A stretch of DNA of 64,000 nt. Source: Tenrec ecaudatus. Taxonomy: Eukaryota > Chordata > Mammalia > Afrosoricida > Tenrecidae. This document shows positions 1-63,284 of this stretch, in pieces (position 1 is the stretch's first letter; each line of letters opens with the position of its first letter). The position numbers were made by a program, and so were the translations under genes. The stretch lies in assembly GCF_050624435.1 (NCBI RefSeq), contig NC_134537.1, positions 122,439,586 to 122,503,585 of the forward strand, given 5' to 3'. The notes below the pieces were generated by a model. The model searched no databases. It had not been told where the DNA came from and saw only the letters and a program-made list of their open reading frames with translations.

Positions 1-284
1 ATTCTACTAGTTATTCTTGGATTATATTAGAATTTCTTATCTTAACATTTAACATCCTTTAAATTTCCAGTAGTCTTCACAAGTTTTGAGTAATGTATGC
101 TTGGCGCTGCCTGGGTGGAATAAATGGGTAAGTACATGGCTGTTCGCTGAAAGGTTGCTGGTTCGAGCCTACCCAGATGCTTTTGAAAAGTCACAGCCAT
201 TAAAAACCCTCTGGATCAATTTTGAGTACACATGGGGTTACTGCGGGTCATACCCTCTAAAACCAACCAAATTCAAAGGCATTG

Positions 285-478
285 ATTCAAATAGACAACT
301 CATAGGAACACTACAGAGTAGAGTAGAACTGCTCTTGTGCATTTCCAAGACTGTACATCTTTATGGAAGTAGAAAGCCTCATCTTTCTCCCATGAAGCAG
401 TTGGTGGTTCTGAACTACTGACCTGCGGTTAACAGCCCAATGCATAACCTACTATGCCTACCAGGGCCCCTTGGGTCA
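285..478 (-). mobile_element. AfroSINE, antisense
   Basis: The copy reads backwards through the SINE: GTAGAACTGC, then the CTTTATGG-AGTAGAAAGCC block, then the internal-promoter region, ending CCAGGGCCCC, the complement of the usual GGAGCCCTGG start. A more decayed sense-orientation copy seems to lie at about 105-255. This is the downstream flank of FAM149A. Confidence 0.7.
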
Positions 479-1113
479 AGACCTACTCAGTAGCAACTAA
501 CAGCAGCAACAATGCACCTGGGATTGAGCTAGATCCTTTTCATACATTTTCCCATAGCCACTTCACTCATGTGCCTGGTCATCAAAGAAACAGTTGAGGC
601 ACGAAGAGTAGCCAGCATTTCTAAGACCGCACAGCTCCTAAGTGGCAGAGGCAGGACCGTACAGGATATCTGCCTCCGGAGCTGCTCACTTCACCCCAAG
701 ACTATGCTGTGTCCATCATTGTTTTTGAAATTTGGAACCATACTGCTCTGTATTCAAACTAGAATTCTATTTTCCAAATAGTATAGTAGGCTGAGAATAA
801 GTATTTCCCTGTAAACCTCCTAATTGTCTCATGCCTTTTAATAACTAGATTTTGGGAGAGAAATCATAAAATTTCATGTCGCAGAAAAGCATGTCATCTG
901 TGTAGCAGAAATGCAGAGTGGCTTCCCATATGATGGTATTTCCTTTGTTTCCGGACCAGGAGCAGGTGAACATTTTTCCCCACTATGACTTAACAGGAAT
1001 TAAATGCTGGTCGCCGCAGAACTGCGATTTGTCCCTAATGTCAGTCCACAGACCTCACATTTCTGCCACATCCCTGCATGTGGCTCGTGCAGGCGTATTC
1101 AAACAGATAACTG
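479..1113. other. FAM149A 3' flank or 3' UTR, no gene seen
   Basis: This follows the proposed stop codon of FAM149A on the minus strand. If the last exon is as drawn, part of it should be 3' UTR. I see no convincing poly(A) signal context and no second gene; short open frames here lack family likeness. Confidence 0.4.
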
Positions 1114-50450
<49,337 letters not shown>

Positions 50451-50454
50451 CGCC

Positions 50455-53400
50455 CAGAATAGATACAAACTCCCCTCCTAGAATCAAACCTTAAAGAGAC
50501 AGTCCCCAACCCACCATGCCCCCATCAGTCTAGGGGTTCACCCAATTCGCCAAGTTCTTGGCTGAGTGGCCAGGAATTTGGGCACCGTTGTGGGGAGGAT
50601 TTTCCTGCCTCCAACATGTTCTCAAATGTATCTAGTCTGACAAAGGCAAGCCTGCTAGAGTCGGGGGCGGGGGCGGGGGGGTATCGAATGGCCAGCTCTC
50701 TGGTCAGATGCGGAGTGACTAAAAAGGTGTACACAGGTTCGTAATCCGGAAACAGCAGCGGACATTCGTTCCCCCACCCCAGTGTCACGCTCCAAGTCTG
50801 TCACTTTTAAGGTAATGTATTTCAGATAGACTTCATAGTGATGACAAGCCATTTTCTATGTGATTAAATTCTACTTCCATTGATAATCAACAGTTTGACT
50901 AATTGTTCTTCTGATAAGAGGAACATGCTTGGCTATGGGAACAACATCAAGGTAATCCATTCACAAACTTGGCAAGGAGTTTGGCCTCTGGGAGTTACAA
51001 TAGTGAAATTCAAACGCAAGGTGGCTAATCAGCTACCACAGAGAACCGGGAGGCTGTGGAACTGAAACTCACAGCCAAGAGAGAAGTATGAAAGACAGAG
51101 GATCCCTTGCTTGTTTGTGTTTGTTTCATTAAGCAAACTAAATTGCATTTTACTCCATCTCTTTGAAAGGAGAAGCATATGGGTGTGAAGGTCTGGAAGG
51201 GTATGGAGTCAGTTTTGAGCCGGTTAAAACGTCCTGTGTTGACACTGTTCATCCATTAACGTTTACAGGAGAATTTCTCTTTTGATCTCTGGAGATATCT
51301 TTTCTGGGGGCAGTGATACAAGATCGAATAAATAAACATTCAGCTTTTGTATTTTAGTCTTTTGGGAGTCATCAAACTGGATTCTACATATTGTAAGTTT
51401 CCACGGTAACGTTATCCTTTGAGATTTCTTGTACACAAAGACTGGTTCACTGACCTTCGGCTGTAACACCCCTGCCCTGTCACGGTCCCTTCTCTGCATC
51501 CAACTACTGACAACAAGCACTCCCAGGACCCTTTTTGTGACGGGAATCACAAGAGCATATGAGTCACTGAGTTGAGAGAGAGAGAGACTCTACAACATGG
51601 GATCATCAATTTCATATCATTATTGTGGAAATTCTACAAGCAGATTGACAAGATAATCACAGAAGGGAAAGCTCGAGTTTCAGTGTTGGTAGTGGATGTA
51701 GCAATCGCACCTGTCAGGCTCGGAAAGAAGAAGGAACAATGAATGAATGACTGATCCCTTTGTTAGAAACTCCTTTGAAACTGGACTATGTTGCAAACAT
51801 GATAAGCAATTCTGATCAAGATGCTGGATCTTGTATGCTCATTGTTCATCCGTCAACAGTCTTTCAGGCAGATATTAGATGCTACTAGGCTTCTGTGTTA
51901 ATTACCAGCAAAGTGCGATTCTCCCAACATGAGCCTCAGATGCCGTGCCACATGGCCCGGCTCAAGGAAGTTAATAGCATAAAAGGAAATACAATAAATC
52001 GTTTTTCAAATGGCAATGCTGGTTTTAGATGCACTTCATTAATGATAACAAGCCATTCTGTCTGTAGTTAAATTCTGCTTATGTTGCTTAATAAGCATTT
52101 TGATTAATTGTTTTCCTGATATTTACAAAAACCTTTGGCTATGTTTCTAAGACAAAGGTAGGAAGTTGTGGCCATGTTGCTGTGAAGAAGTGCTATGTTA
52201 AGCATGAAAGTTAAAACAAATTATCTGTGTAATTCATCTGTGTAAATAGGTTGCCTCACTTAGCATGATACTAAGGCCTGAAATTCTAAAAAAAAAATTG
52301 TCACATTTTATTATAAAAATACTTCAAATGTTTGAATGATGAAAGGCATTCACTGAATCAATAGATATTTACGAAGCAACTTGGACTGCGGAGCCAAGAG
52401 ATCTAGGTATGTAGTCTGTCTCTACCACTTAGCGACACTAAGGCTTTCTCTGTGCATTGGTTCCTTCAACTACATATCTACCTCAAATAACGGTACTTGA
52501 GCCAGTTACATTAATCAACATGTTGATATAATTGGATCTGCAGCACCTGGTACTCTCTGAGTAGATGTTAGTTTTTAATACATGTGACACTGGGTTACAT
52601 TGATGAATAGTCAGGTTAAGAGATCTGGAAGAAATTGGTAGCTTGATTTAGTTCCAACTTAATTAATAGTACTTGTTGTGTATGACTTCTTTTTCATGAT
52701 AAAATATAACAAGAGAGAATACCTCCATAAAACCTTGTGAAAATTTTCTCCAATTTGATTAAAAGCCCTAGATTCTACTGAGGGAAAACTGTTTAATCAC
52801 TAAAAATCCAATCATTTCAACTGATGGGAAACCAGCTTTAGATCACAGAGATTATTAATAGACTATGAGTTTGTTGACTGCTTATAATGGTAGGTTCAGG
52901 GCAAGTAGAAAGTGTGAGAGACCAGACAATGAAGTGGAGAAACTTTCACTAACAGTAGTTAAAGCGTTCAAGAGGCTAAGCGTCTCACAGAGTAAAAGGT
53001 CACAATTCATTGTTTCCCAGATCGACAGTAAAAACACTTAAGACGTTTGACTAATGCAAGGCAATCATTGAGTCCATAGATCCTTATGAAGAACCGCTTG
53101 GAGGTCCTATCCCTTGGTGGACTGTGGAGTCAATTGCGCAATTATAACAGTCAGCAGGGACCCCAGACGATTCTCCCTTTTTGACCATTCACCGCTGTTA
53201 CAGCTTCTCCCTTTGTGGGCCCAACTTGACATCCTCAGCACCAACACTTTGTTCCTTCAAATAACTACACTGGAAACAAAGGGCAGTATGGTCTCTCTCT
53301 CATTAAGGGACAATCTACTTTCCAGACACTACTCGGGATGAGTCCCCATGGAGTTTCAGTGGCCAGAACTAGCTCTTCCTACCCTTACGCCGATTTTCAA

Positions 53401-53585
53401 CATGAGTATGTGGAACTACCATGCTCTGAAATCTTGGTGCTGCTCCACTGTCAGAGGGGGACCGCGTTCTCTTCATTTGTTAGCTCAGCAAAATCAGGGA
53501 TCTAAAGTCTGTTGGGTAACAGTATCTGTACAGCAATGTCGATTCTATTATAGAATAAAAACTAAGAGTTTTACTATCTCATTTT
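50455..53585. other. 5' flank of FAM149A, no gene seen
   Basis: Unique-looking sequence. Two stretches (about 50828-50930 and 52028-52130) resemble each other, as do 52310-52395 and 53037-53125; see findings. A MIR-like segment sits at about 52395-52500. No exon or intact ORF is recognised. Confidence 0.45.
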
Positions 53586-53589
53586 CTGG

Positions 53590-54800
<1,211 letters not shown>

Positions 54801-55059
54801 CAGGAAGAGGCGGCTGCCTGTCACACGAGGGGGAGCAGAGAGCCTATCTACTTTTATCTAATTAAAATGACAACTTCAAATTCATTTTATGCTGTGCATA
54901 CAAACCATACACTAAGCATTCATTCATCACTTTAAATGCTATTATTAAAGAGGTTCTGATAGAGCATCTTACATTCAACACTTAAAATTCTACATTACTC
55001 TGACCGTCATATGTCATAGTATTTTGTTGATTTTTATTGAGTTCAGACTTTGAAGTCGA

Positions 55060-55190
55060 ATTAACTGGAATAAAAAATCTTCATCAAATAGTAGATATGT
55101 GACCTTGGGTAGTCAGGTAATCTCTGTTCTTTAGTTTCCTTATCTATAAAATTAAAGCAACAGTGGTAATGTAAACTACAGTGAGGGATG
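55060..55190 (+). mobile_element. MIR
   Basis: TGACCTTGGGTAGTCAGGTA, TCTTTAGTTTCCTTATCTAT and AAAATTAAAGCAACAGTGG follow the MIR sequence (CTTGGGCAAGT, TTTCCTCATCTGTAAAAT). Confidence 0.75.
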
Positions 55191-55214
55191 AACTGGGCTT
55201 TACCAGATACACTT

Positions 55215-55850
55215 GTTTTTTTTAAATCATTTTATAGGGGGCTTGGACAACTCTTATCGCAATCCATCCATCCATCCATTGTGTCAGGCGTTTTGAACAT
55301 TCGTTGCCATCATCATTCTCAAAACATTTGCTTTATACTTGAGCCTTTGGTATCAGCTCATTTCCCCCTCCCCCACCCGCTTTCCCTCATGAACCCTTGA
55401 TAATTTATAAATTATTATTTTTTCATGCCTTACACTGTCCACTGTCTCCCTTCACCCACTTTTTTGTTTTCTGTCCCCCTGGGAGGGGATTATAAGTCGA
55501 TCACTGTGATCGGTTCCCCTTTTCTACCCCACCTTCCCCATACCCTCCTGGTATTGTTACTCACATTATTGGCCCTGAGGGGGTTATCTCTTACGACCTT
55601 GCAGAAATCACTGTCATCTTGATTATGCTGGATCGACCTTGATACTTGGCCAGCTGACCACCCTATAGACGGGACCTGAGCATGTTCTGGGTGCAAGTAT
55701 CTCTTACTGGTTCCATCACAGAAATTTCTTACCTGGCTTTTTGAATGTTGTTGGGGGTCTATCCCCTCCTATACATTATTTGCATCATTGTCTGTGTACT
55801 ATCATGTTTTCAGTCTTACCACCTTAGTGCGAATTTGTGTTTTATTGTTT
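55215..55850 (-). mobile_element. long non-coding retroposon, antisense arm of an inverted pair
   Basis: Starts with TTTTAAATCATTTTATAGGG, the complement of the AATAAA tail, then ACTCTTATCGCAATCCATCC and CTTTGGTATCAGCTCATTTC. The distal half has TATCTCTTACTGGTTCCATC and is not shared with the other copies, so it may be a subfamily. Confidence 0.75.
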
Positions 55851-55859
55851 TCTGTTGGG

Positions 55860-56765
55860 TCTTGCAGCTATGAAGCACAGGAGGAGTGGATGCCTACTGA
55901 GAATAACTGATCCAAGGGGTGGAGGTAAATGATGGGGAGGGTAAGGGATCTCAGAGTGGGTGGGGAAGACGGGGTAGGGGGGTGGGGGGATATGGAATGG
56001 ATTGTGATTGCATAACTTATCTTGGAGGTGATTTAACCAAGGGAGAGAGAATGTTCTAAAATATTTATGTGAAAAGACCCAGAGTAAAAAAATCATAATG
56101 TGAATGGGTGGGGAAGGGGGGGAGGGGAGTGCGGAATGGAAACCCAAAGCCAATCTGTAGGCAATTGGACATCCCCTTACAGTAGAGTTGGGAGATGGGT
56201 CAGTCATGGTGCAGTAGAGCACCAAAGAAACATACAGTTTTCCTCTGGTTCGTTAATGCTTCCTCCCCACTCCGTCACCCCCCCCCCCCACTATCATGAC
56301 TCCAATTCAACCTTACAAATCTGGCTAGACCAGAGCATGTACATGGGTACAGATAAGAGCTGGAAGCACAGGGAATACAGGACAAAAAATCTCCTTGGGA
56401 TCAATATTGAGAATAGTCATAAAAGGAGGGTAAGGGGAAAGTGGGGGAGAAAAGGGTAACCAATCACAATGACCTACCTATAACCCCCTCCCAGGGGGAT
56501 GGACAACAGACAAGGGGGTAAAGGGAGACATCAGATAGTGCAAGACATGAAAAAATAATAATTAATAAATTATCAAGGGTTCATGAGGGAGGCAAAGAGG
56601 GAGATGCAGGGAGGGGGGAAATGAGGAGCTGATAACAAAGGATCAAGTAGAAAGAAAATGCTTTGAAAATGATGATGCAACATATGTACAAATGTGCTTG
56701 ACACATGGATGGATTTATAGATTGTGAGTTGTCTGAGCCCCCAAAAGAAAATGTAGAAAAGAAAA
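55860..56765 (+). mobile_element. long non-coding retroposon, sense arm of an inverted pair
   Basis: Contains AATCTGTAGGCAATTGGAC, CTGGCTAGACCAGAGCATGT, the G-rich stretch and AATTATCAAGGGTTCATGAG. It ends GAGCCCCCAAAAGAAAATG, the usual AATAAA being mutated. It faces the 55215 copy head to head. Confidence 0.8.
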
Positions 56766-56799
56766 AGTGTTTGATGTGCGGGTGATGGTACAATTCTCC

Positions 56800-57585
56800 T
56801 TGCTATGATTGAATAATTGAACTACTGAATTATACCATATGTCAATTATTTCCCAATAAAACTGTTTTTAAAAATACAGTGAGGATTAAAGCCAATAATA
56901 TACACAAACTTAGAATAGTGTCTGGTTCTCTAAGTATTAACACTGCAACTGTGGAAAGGAAATCCAGATGGAGGCATCTGTGCCCATCTCAGATGCTACC
57001 TGTTTGCACAGGCAAACGTTTAAGACTATAAGTGACTTAACTGTTATAATGAGTAAGTAGCATATTTTTGTGGATTTATGTATAATTAACAGCTCTTGGC
57101 TCCTTAACAACTGCATTCCAGCCAAGCAGATGCTTAGTTATCTGAGAAATTACTCAGCAGGCCTCTTAATCCACCTCTGCTGAGACCTCATTCCTTTGTC
57201 TTCTTAAGGAAACAAATCATTACAGTAGTTGCTTTGAGAACATTTTACATGAATTTGCCTATTTGAAAGGTGCGTGTGGAAAGGGTGGACTGTGTATTTT
57301 GCTTGGTGTATCAAGACAGGCTTATGAAAATGCAATATTTTCCTATCATTGAATGGTATTTTAATATTCCTCTCAAGATCTTACTCTGACGAGTTCAATG
57401 ACAAATAAGTGCTCGTATAAATTAAATAGTCCTGACATTCTCAGGAACTCATAAAAATTAATTCCTACTGGAAAAGATTTTTATGTACATAACCTTAAAA
57501 GCAAAATATATCAAAGAGATTTGGACTACATATTAAGTGACATGTGCTTAATTTAGGGAAAATAATAATTTCTGTTAATTCCATA
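56800..57585. other. intergenic, nothing recognised
   Basis: AT-rich unique-looking DNA without exon-like or repeat landmarks. Confidence 0.4.
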
Positions 57586-57589
57586 ATGG

Positions 57590-57760
57590 AAAGAGTACTC
57601 AATCCTCCATTTTTGAGTCATAGCAACCCAATATAGTGAGTCCGTGACTTTAAATCTTTGTGGGAGCAGATAGTCAAATCTTTTTCCTGAGGAGTGGCTT
57701 TGAACTTCAGACTTTGTGGTTAGCAGTCTAATGTATACCCAACAGGGCCACCAGGGATCA
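57590..57760 (-). mobile_element. AfroSINE, antisense
   Basis: TTTGAGTCATAGCAACCCAA at one end, CTGAGGAGTGGCTTTGAACT, and CCCAACAGGGCCACCAGGGA, the complement of the SINE start, at the other. Confidence 0.75.
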
Positions 57761-57804
57761 TTATAATGAGAAGAAGGAAGACTAAACTGTTTATCAAGAA
57801 AATA

Positions 57805-57915
57805 AGAAGATTTGAGAAAGATGAGGGCAACACATGTACAAATGTGCTTGACATACAATGGATGGATGTATGGATTGTGATAAGAGTTGTACAAGGCCCC
57901 ATTATTAAAACTGAT
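57805..57915 (+). mobile_element. long non-coding retroposon, 3' end only
   Basis: GAAAGATGAGGGCAACACAT, ATGGATTGTGATAAGAGTTG and CAAGGCCCCATTATTAAAAC are the last 110 bp of the family. Confidence 0.8.
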
Positions 57916-58387
57916 CGTATTTAAAAACAAAACAAAACAAACCCGCCCCTAAAATAAAAAAATAAAACTGATGGTTGTGCTCACAGTCCTGATGGTAATG
58001 CTGATATCATTCACTGTGTTTACTCTCAACAGCACATGATGTCAATTCTCTGGGATCCTGATCTCTCTTTATCTGAAATTCTGTGTAACTAATTTGGCTT
58101 CGGCAGTGGATACTGGAAGAAAATATTACGTTCCCTTTGTTTGTATTCATCTTTGTTTCAATCTTTATAGAATGTTTTAAATAATAAACTATTGTATCTC
58201 TACTTAATGCTGTGCACTTAATCCTACTCATATCACAGATAGATTGATGTTAATCACTCATGCTTTCAACAAGGAAAACGTCACTAAACAAAATCTCCTA
58301 AAAGGCAAGGACTGGACTCAGAGACAAAGACCTTGCAACACATGATGGCTATTAAGTATACAGATTTTGCATCGACTGATAGCACAT

Positions 58388-58545
58388 TAGGAGCCCTGGG
58401 AGCACTGCTGGTTAAAATCTTTGCTACCTACAAGGTCAGTGGCTCAAATACAATACCTGCTTTGGAGGAAGAGGCTGTCTGCTCTCAAAAGAATTATAGC
58501 TGGAAGGGTTGCTATAAGTCAGAATCAGTTTGATGGTCCTGGGTT
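58388..58545 (+). mobile_element. AfroSINE, sense
   Basis: Starts AGGAGCCCTGGGAGCACTGC and ends GTTGCTATAAGTCAGAATCA, shorter than the family norm. This shape, lacking the GAGTTACAGTC block, resembles a different AfroSINE subfamily. Confidence 0.8.
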
Positions 58546-58675
58546 TGATTTTGTAACACTTTTGTTTAAATTTTGTTCAGTTGTTTCAATTTCCATATAG
58601 GTTATAAATGATATGTTTAAAGTTCTGGCTTTTAAATGGAAACAAATGAAGGCCCCTGTGAAGAAAACAAGCACC

Positions 58676-58733
58676 CCCACCCCCACCCCCCACCTGCCCC
58701 CTCACCCCCCACCCCCCTGCCCACACACACACA
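58676..58733. repeat. C-rich low-complexity tract ending in (CA)n
   Basis: Runs of four to six C separated by A or TG. The minus strand has several G runs in close spacing, able in principle to form a G-quadruplex. Confidence 0.85.
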
Positions 58734-58979
58734 AAAAGAGCACGATGGAGAGAAACTCATAATGATCATCTATAGGTGGGATTTAGGTGTTTAAAATTTT
58801 TATTTTAATGGCCATACCTTCAGGGAATGACTGCCATCAGTTTACTTTAAGTCAGGCAAGGAGCTAATGAAGCACCTTCTTTCCGTGTTTCTAAAGATCA
58901 AGTTTATGCTGCCATAGTAATTAACAACGATCATTTCCTGTTTGCATAAAAACATTGAAGTTAGGGAAAGCAGCGAGAG

Positions 58980-59700
58980 AAGAACAGCTTTTAGAATGGT
59001 GGTGGGCTAGCCCTACGTGACGCATCAACCCTCTGCAACAAAAAACCGACAGAAAATAAAGGACAGAGCCCACAAGCAATCAAGCGGACCAAGAAGCCAC
59101 GTGAGGTGAACGGCAGGACAGTATGGGGGTCCAACCACGCGCAGGGGCTTTGCAGCACCGGCCGAATGGAAGACTAACCTGGTCTCACCGTACTGTGTTG
59201 ACTCCCGACGCTGCCGCCCTCCACAGTGCCGTGGCCGCTAATGCAGTCCGAGAATGGGGCGGACAGGCAGGGCTTCCCCTCTGCCCCCTGGAGCCTGGAG
59301 AGGCTGCCAGCCCACACGTCTGCATGTTGAGTGGCCACTGGGAACTAAAGAGACTGCGACCCTCGAGTGCTCGGGTCAGTACGTGATAGAGTCCACGGGA
59401 TTGGAGTCTTTTTTCTCTCTTCTTTTTCTCCCTCGCTTTCTTGATAAACCATAAAAGGAAGCAGGACACAAGAGCGGTAGACCCATTATAGCTCTCGATA
59501 ACCCACTGTTGATGAGAAATGTCTCCAATCCCCATCCTCACTCTCTCCACATGACCCAGCCGCTCTCACACCTCTGATACCTACACCTAGTGGGCCAGGG
59601 TCACATTGACGCCCTTCCCACTCACCGTCACAGCAAAAGACGGGAAACCTTCCACACAGTAAAGGGCATATCCACACAATCACTCAGGGGTTAGAAGGAG
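58980..59700. other. GC-moderate block, not assigned
   Basis: A stretch with more CpG than its surroundings and overlapping short open frames on both strands (for instance plus 59123-59386). None resembles a known protein and there is no splice or start context. It may be the 5' part of the L1 or another repeat that follows. Confidence 0.3.
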
Positions 59701-59729
59701 AAGCCTGGCCTTTATCACTGATGATACTC

Positions 59730-60410
59730 AATGTTGTCCTGGAACTCTTATCCAGAACGATTAGACCACTAACAAGGAAACGAAGGCATCCAAATCGGCA
59801 AAGGTGACGTAAAGCTCTCTTTAATTGAAGATGCAGTGAACGTATCTGGGGAAAACCGCAGACTCAACAAGAGTTGAGTCCATATGACTGGAACCATATG
59901 TTTCAGCAATGCGACAAGGCACAAAAGCAATGTCGAAAAATAGATTGGATTCCTGTATACAAATGAAGAACGCTCTGGAAAGGAAGTCAGGAACAATCAT
60001 TCTGTTATGATAGCCATAAAATATGAAATACTTAGGAATAAAGCTCATCAGAGAAACCCAAGACTTGTACAGAAAAAAAAAAACCACCCTACAAAATGCT
60101 ACTATAAGAAACCCCAAACAGCCTACATACATGGAAGAATGTTCTATGGTCATGGGTTGAAAGAGTAAACAAACATTGTGAGCATGTGACACTAACCACA
60201 GCAACCTATAAACAGTTCTGACCCAGAGCCCAGCATCGTTCTTTAAAAAGATGGAAAAGCTAATCACTAACTTTACTTGGAGATGAAAGATGCAGAAGAA
60301 CAAAGTAGGAGAGCACTCATTTCCCAACCTCAAATCCTATTACAGAGCCAAGGTACACGTGGCTATCAGGTCAAACCAATGTTTAGTGATGCTTCCAGAC
60401 TAAGATAGAC
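59730..60410 (+). mobile_element. L1 ORF2 fragment
   Basis: The plus strand resembles the L1 ORF2 region after the reverse-transcriptase core: GGCATCCAAATCGGCAAAGG (GIQIGK), GTACAGAAAAAAAAAAACCA, and MEKLITNFTW followed by PNLKSYYRAK. Many stops are present. The long minus-strand open frame over it (59821-60333) is an antisense shadow. Confidence 0.75.
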
Positions 60411-60539
60411 AAGAGATAACTGGCGATCTACTTTTGAAAGCCAGCCAGTAAAACTGAATCGCAACAGGGAGATCCTCTGGTGTCTGGGGTTACCGTGAGT
60501 CAGAGCCAATTTAATAGTAACTCAACAATAGTGGTTCCA

Positions 60540-61580
60540 ACATCACATGTTAACTAACAAGATTGTGAATGTGCCAAGGGGCCAGCCTGGCTTGTTCTGT
60601 TCTTTCTCAGTTGGGACTAGAACCTGAAAGCACACACACTTCAAGGGGAGACCTATCACAGGAGACACCAGTGAGCACTACTCCACAAGAGGCTGCCAAC
60701 CCACTAAGCTTCTGGACCAGGAAGAGGGACCCTTTGTTTCTTACCACTGCACAGGTAGCATGTTTTCTCTGAGGAAAGCTCAAATCTCTGATACAGTGCC
60801 TCTCTGTGTTGTGACAGCTTTACACCAAAACAACCTGAGCAGAAGAATAATTCTGAAAACCCCTCTGCAGTGAAGAAGGGTAAGCATCACTCAAAAAATA
60901 AGCATACTAAGAAGACATGGCCTGAGAGCTCCCTCCAAGACCACCTCTACTTGTTTGTACTGATTCCTGTACCAGCCACAGAGAGTCTTCAGGTTCTACT
61001 CTTCAGTGATTAGGGCCATTCCCACTTAAGAGATCAAGCTCTTCCTATCCAAAAGCATTTGAAATAGGCTTCTAAGTCAACCTAAGAGGAAGAGGGTTCA
61101 GGAAGGCTCCTAGAAGTGGATACTGGGACCTATTCCTTTAACAGCGTGCAAAATTTAGCCAAGAAAAGCATATCAATAAAAACAGAGCTACATTACATAT
61201 ATGGAAGTATGCAAAGGCAAGGAGTTAGATTGTCAGATCTGTCTTCCAGGGTGACTGAGAGGGCTTGGATTTCCTACCTTTGGATTCACAGTCAAGTGTA
61301 TTAACTGTTTGTGACGGTGAATGTTACTGACATTCTGGCCAAAGAAATGTGCTAACAGGGATGGGGTTCAGTTGGAACTTTTGCTTAGCGGCAGAAAAGT
61401 GGAGGGGAAGGCAATGGAAGGTAAGTTAGGGGTTCGGAGTGGTTAAAAATGGAAAGAGGAGATTTCTTGGAGAATGTAACAAGAACAAAAATAGTAAATT
61501 TATTTAGAGTGCTTCCCAAACTGTATATACAGAAGACATATTCAGCAGCATATTATTAACAATTTCCTAGTGAGTTGTGT
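60540..61580. other. intergenic, nothing firmly recognised
   Basis: A short AfroSINE 3' remnant may end at about 60530 (GTGAGTCAGAGCCAATTTAA). After that, no gene or named repeat. Confidence 0.4.
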
Positions 61581-61587
61581 GGGTTAT

Positions 61588-61895
61588 TTTAATCATTTTG
61601 GGGGGCTCATACAATGCTTCTCACAATCCATGCATACTTCCATTGTGTCCAGCACATTTGCACATTTGTTGCCATCATCATTCTCAAAACACCTGCTTTC
61701 TACTTGAGCCCTTGGTATCAGCTCCTTATTATTTCCCCTCCCTCCCCCTCCCTCTCATCAACCCTTGATAATTTATAAATTATTATTATTTTGTCATGTC
61801 TTATAGTACCCAACATCTCCCTTCACCCATTTTTCTGTTGTCGGTCCCCCAGAGAGTAGGTTATATGTAGATCTTGGTAACTGGTTCCCCAGTGT
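61588..61895 (-). mobile_element. long non-coding retroposon, short antisense copy
   Basis: Begins TTTAATCATTTTGGGGGGCT, then CTTCTCACAATCCATGCATA, CTTGGTATCAGCTCC and GATAATTTATAAATTATTAT. It ends near GGTAACTGGTTCCCC. Confidence 0.88.
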
Positions 61896-61899
61896 GTTT

Positions 61900-63280
61900 T
61901 ATATGCAAATGAGTGTAGGAAACACCTCAGTAATAAAAGTTAGTTTTCTTTAGAGCAGCACCTCTTATATCGTTTAATATGCTGATATGCATTGCGTGTC
62001 TCTGAATAGTGAGCTTATATACAAAGTACTCCCCAAATTTACTTGCCAGAAGATATTTTTAGAGGAAATTGCACTGCAAGATCAGTGTTTAAAAAACATA
62101 GTTTGGGCAAACTAACCAATACTTTAGAGTTGTACGGCAGTAATGGGAGATATGTTTGGAAAACCAAGTTGAACTAGGGTAATGGAAAGCCTTGCGTTCA
62201 TTTAATTGGGTGATAGGCAACCACCGAAGGAATTTCCAGGTGAGTTGTGTGTTCAGCCTGTGAGTTGGGATTCAAGGGAATATACTGAATCTCTGAAGAA
62301 TCAGTTAAGTCCCCATGAAAAAAGTAGATGCCATTGACCATTGTGACACCAGATTGCACCAATTCCAGCCAAGAGAAAACTGCTGCGTCCTTTTCCTCTT
62401 CTTTCTTCCACCTTCTGACCTTGGACGTGGTGGAGGTTTGTAGAGTAAGAGCCAGCAAGTGGACGAGCAAGCCAAGTGAGGAGAGAGAAAACAAGTCAAG
62501 ACACTAACTACCCTTATTAATGGGGACTCCTGCTGGTCTATGCAGGTCCCCGCTGGAGAAATGAAGTGGGTCCTTTGGATAAGAATTTGGACTTTGGTTG
62601 TTACTACTGGATTGGGGCTATGTGATTTTGAAGTGAAATCGCCATTTTTATTATCTAGGGTGGCATACATTTCTGTTTATACCTACTGTGTCCAGCTTGT
62701 TCACTAAACCAGTTACACGTGTCCAATGTGGTGGGAAAGTCTTGTTTTTGTTTGCCCAGGCTTTCTGTCTTTAGGGAATAACCCTTACATAGTTGAAGGA
62801 GAGTCCTGAGCTAATGTTCTCAGCTGCCATGTTTCAAAGGATTTAGAGATCTACATCTGAAAATCCATCATTGAAAACTCTGTGCTGATGGCTCTACCCT
62901 GTCACCCATGGGGTCACTATGAATGTGGTCCGATTCAATGGCAACTGGCTTCTTGGATTCATTTCTTTTGAGAAAACTACTCTTTCTACTAATCTACCCA
63001 GGTTGATCTCATGGGTCCTGCCAAGCAGGGGACCACTGCTTATCGGAGAACTCTCCTGAGACTAAAGCTCTCATTTGGACTCCCGTCACATGAGAGAGGC
63101 GTCGCTGAACTGTTGAGCAGCCATGTTTCAGCCGTGTGACCCAACAAAGAGAAGTAGAGGACGAAGTGGTGGTATCTGTGCCCTCTGTCCCAGCTCTCCT
63201 ACCTGAATTCCTACCCTGTCCTAATTTGGCCATAAACTAAAAACATTTCTTTTCCTAAGTATCTTGGTGTTTCAATCAGC
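61900..63280. other. intergenic with a short AfroSINE 3' end
   Basis: Only a sense AfroSINE end is assignable (about 62885-62955: GGGGTCACTATGAATGTGGT). Minus-strand open frames at 62198-62670 show no recognisable protein. Confidence 0.4.
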
Positions 63281-63284
63281 TTAT

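Noticed and set aside
59821..60333. Minus-strand open frame of 170 codons rich in Phe and Leu
   Set aside because: It is the antisense shadow of an L1 ORF2 fragment on the plus strand.
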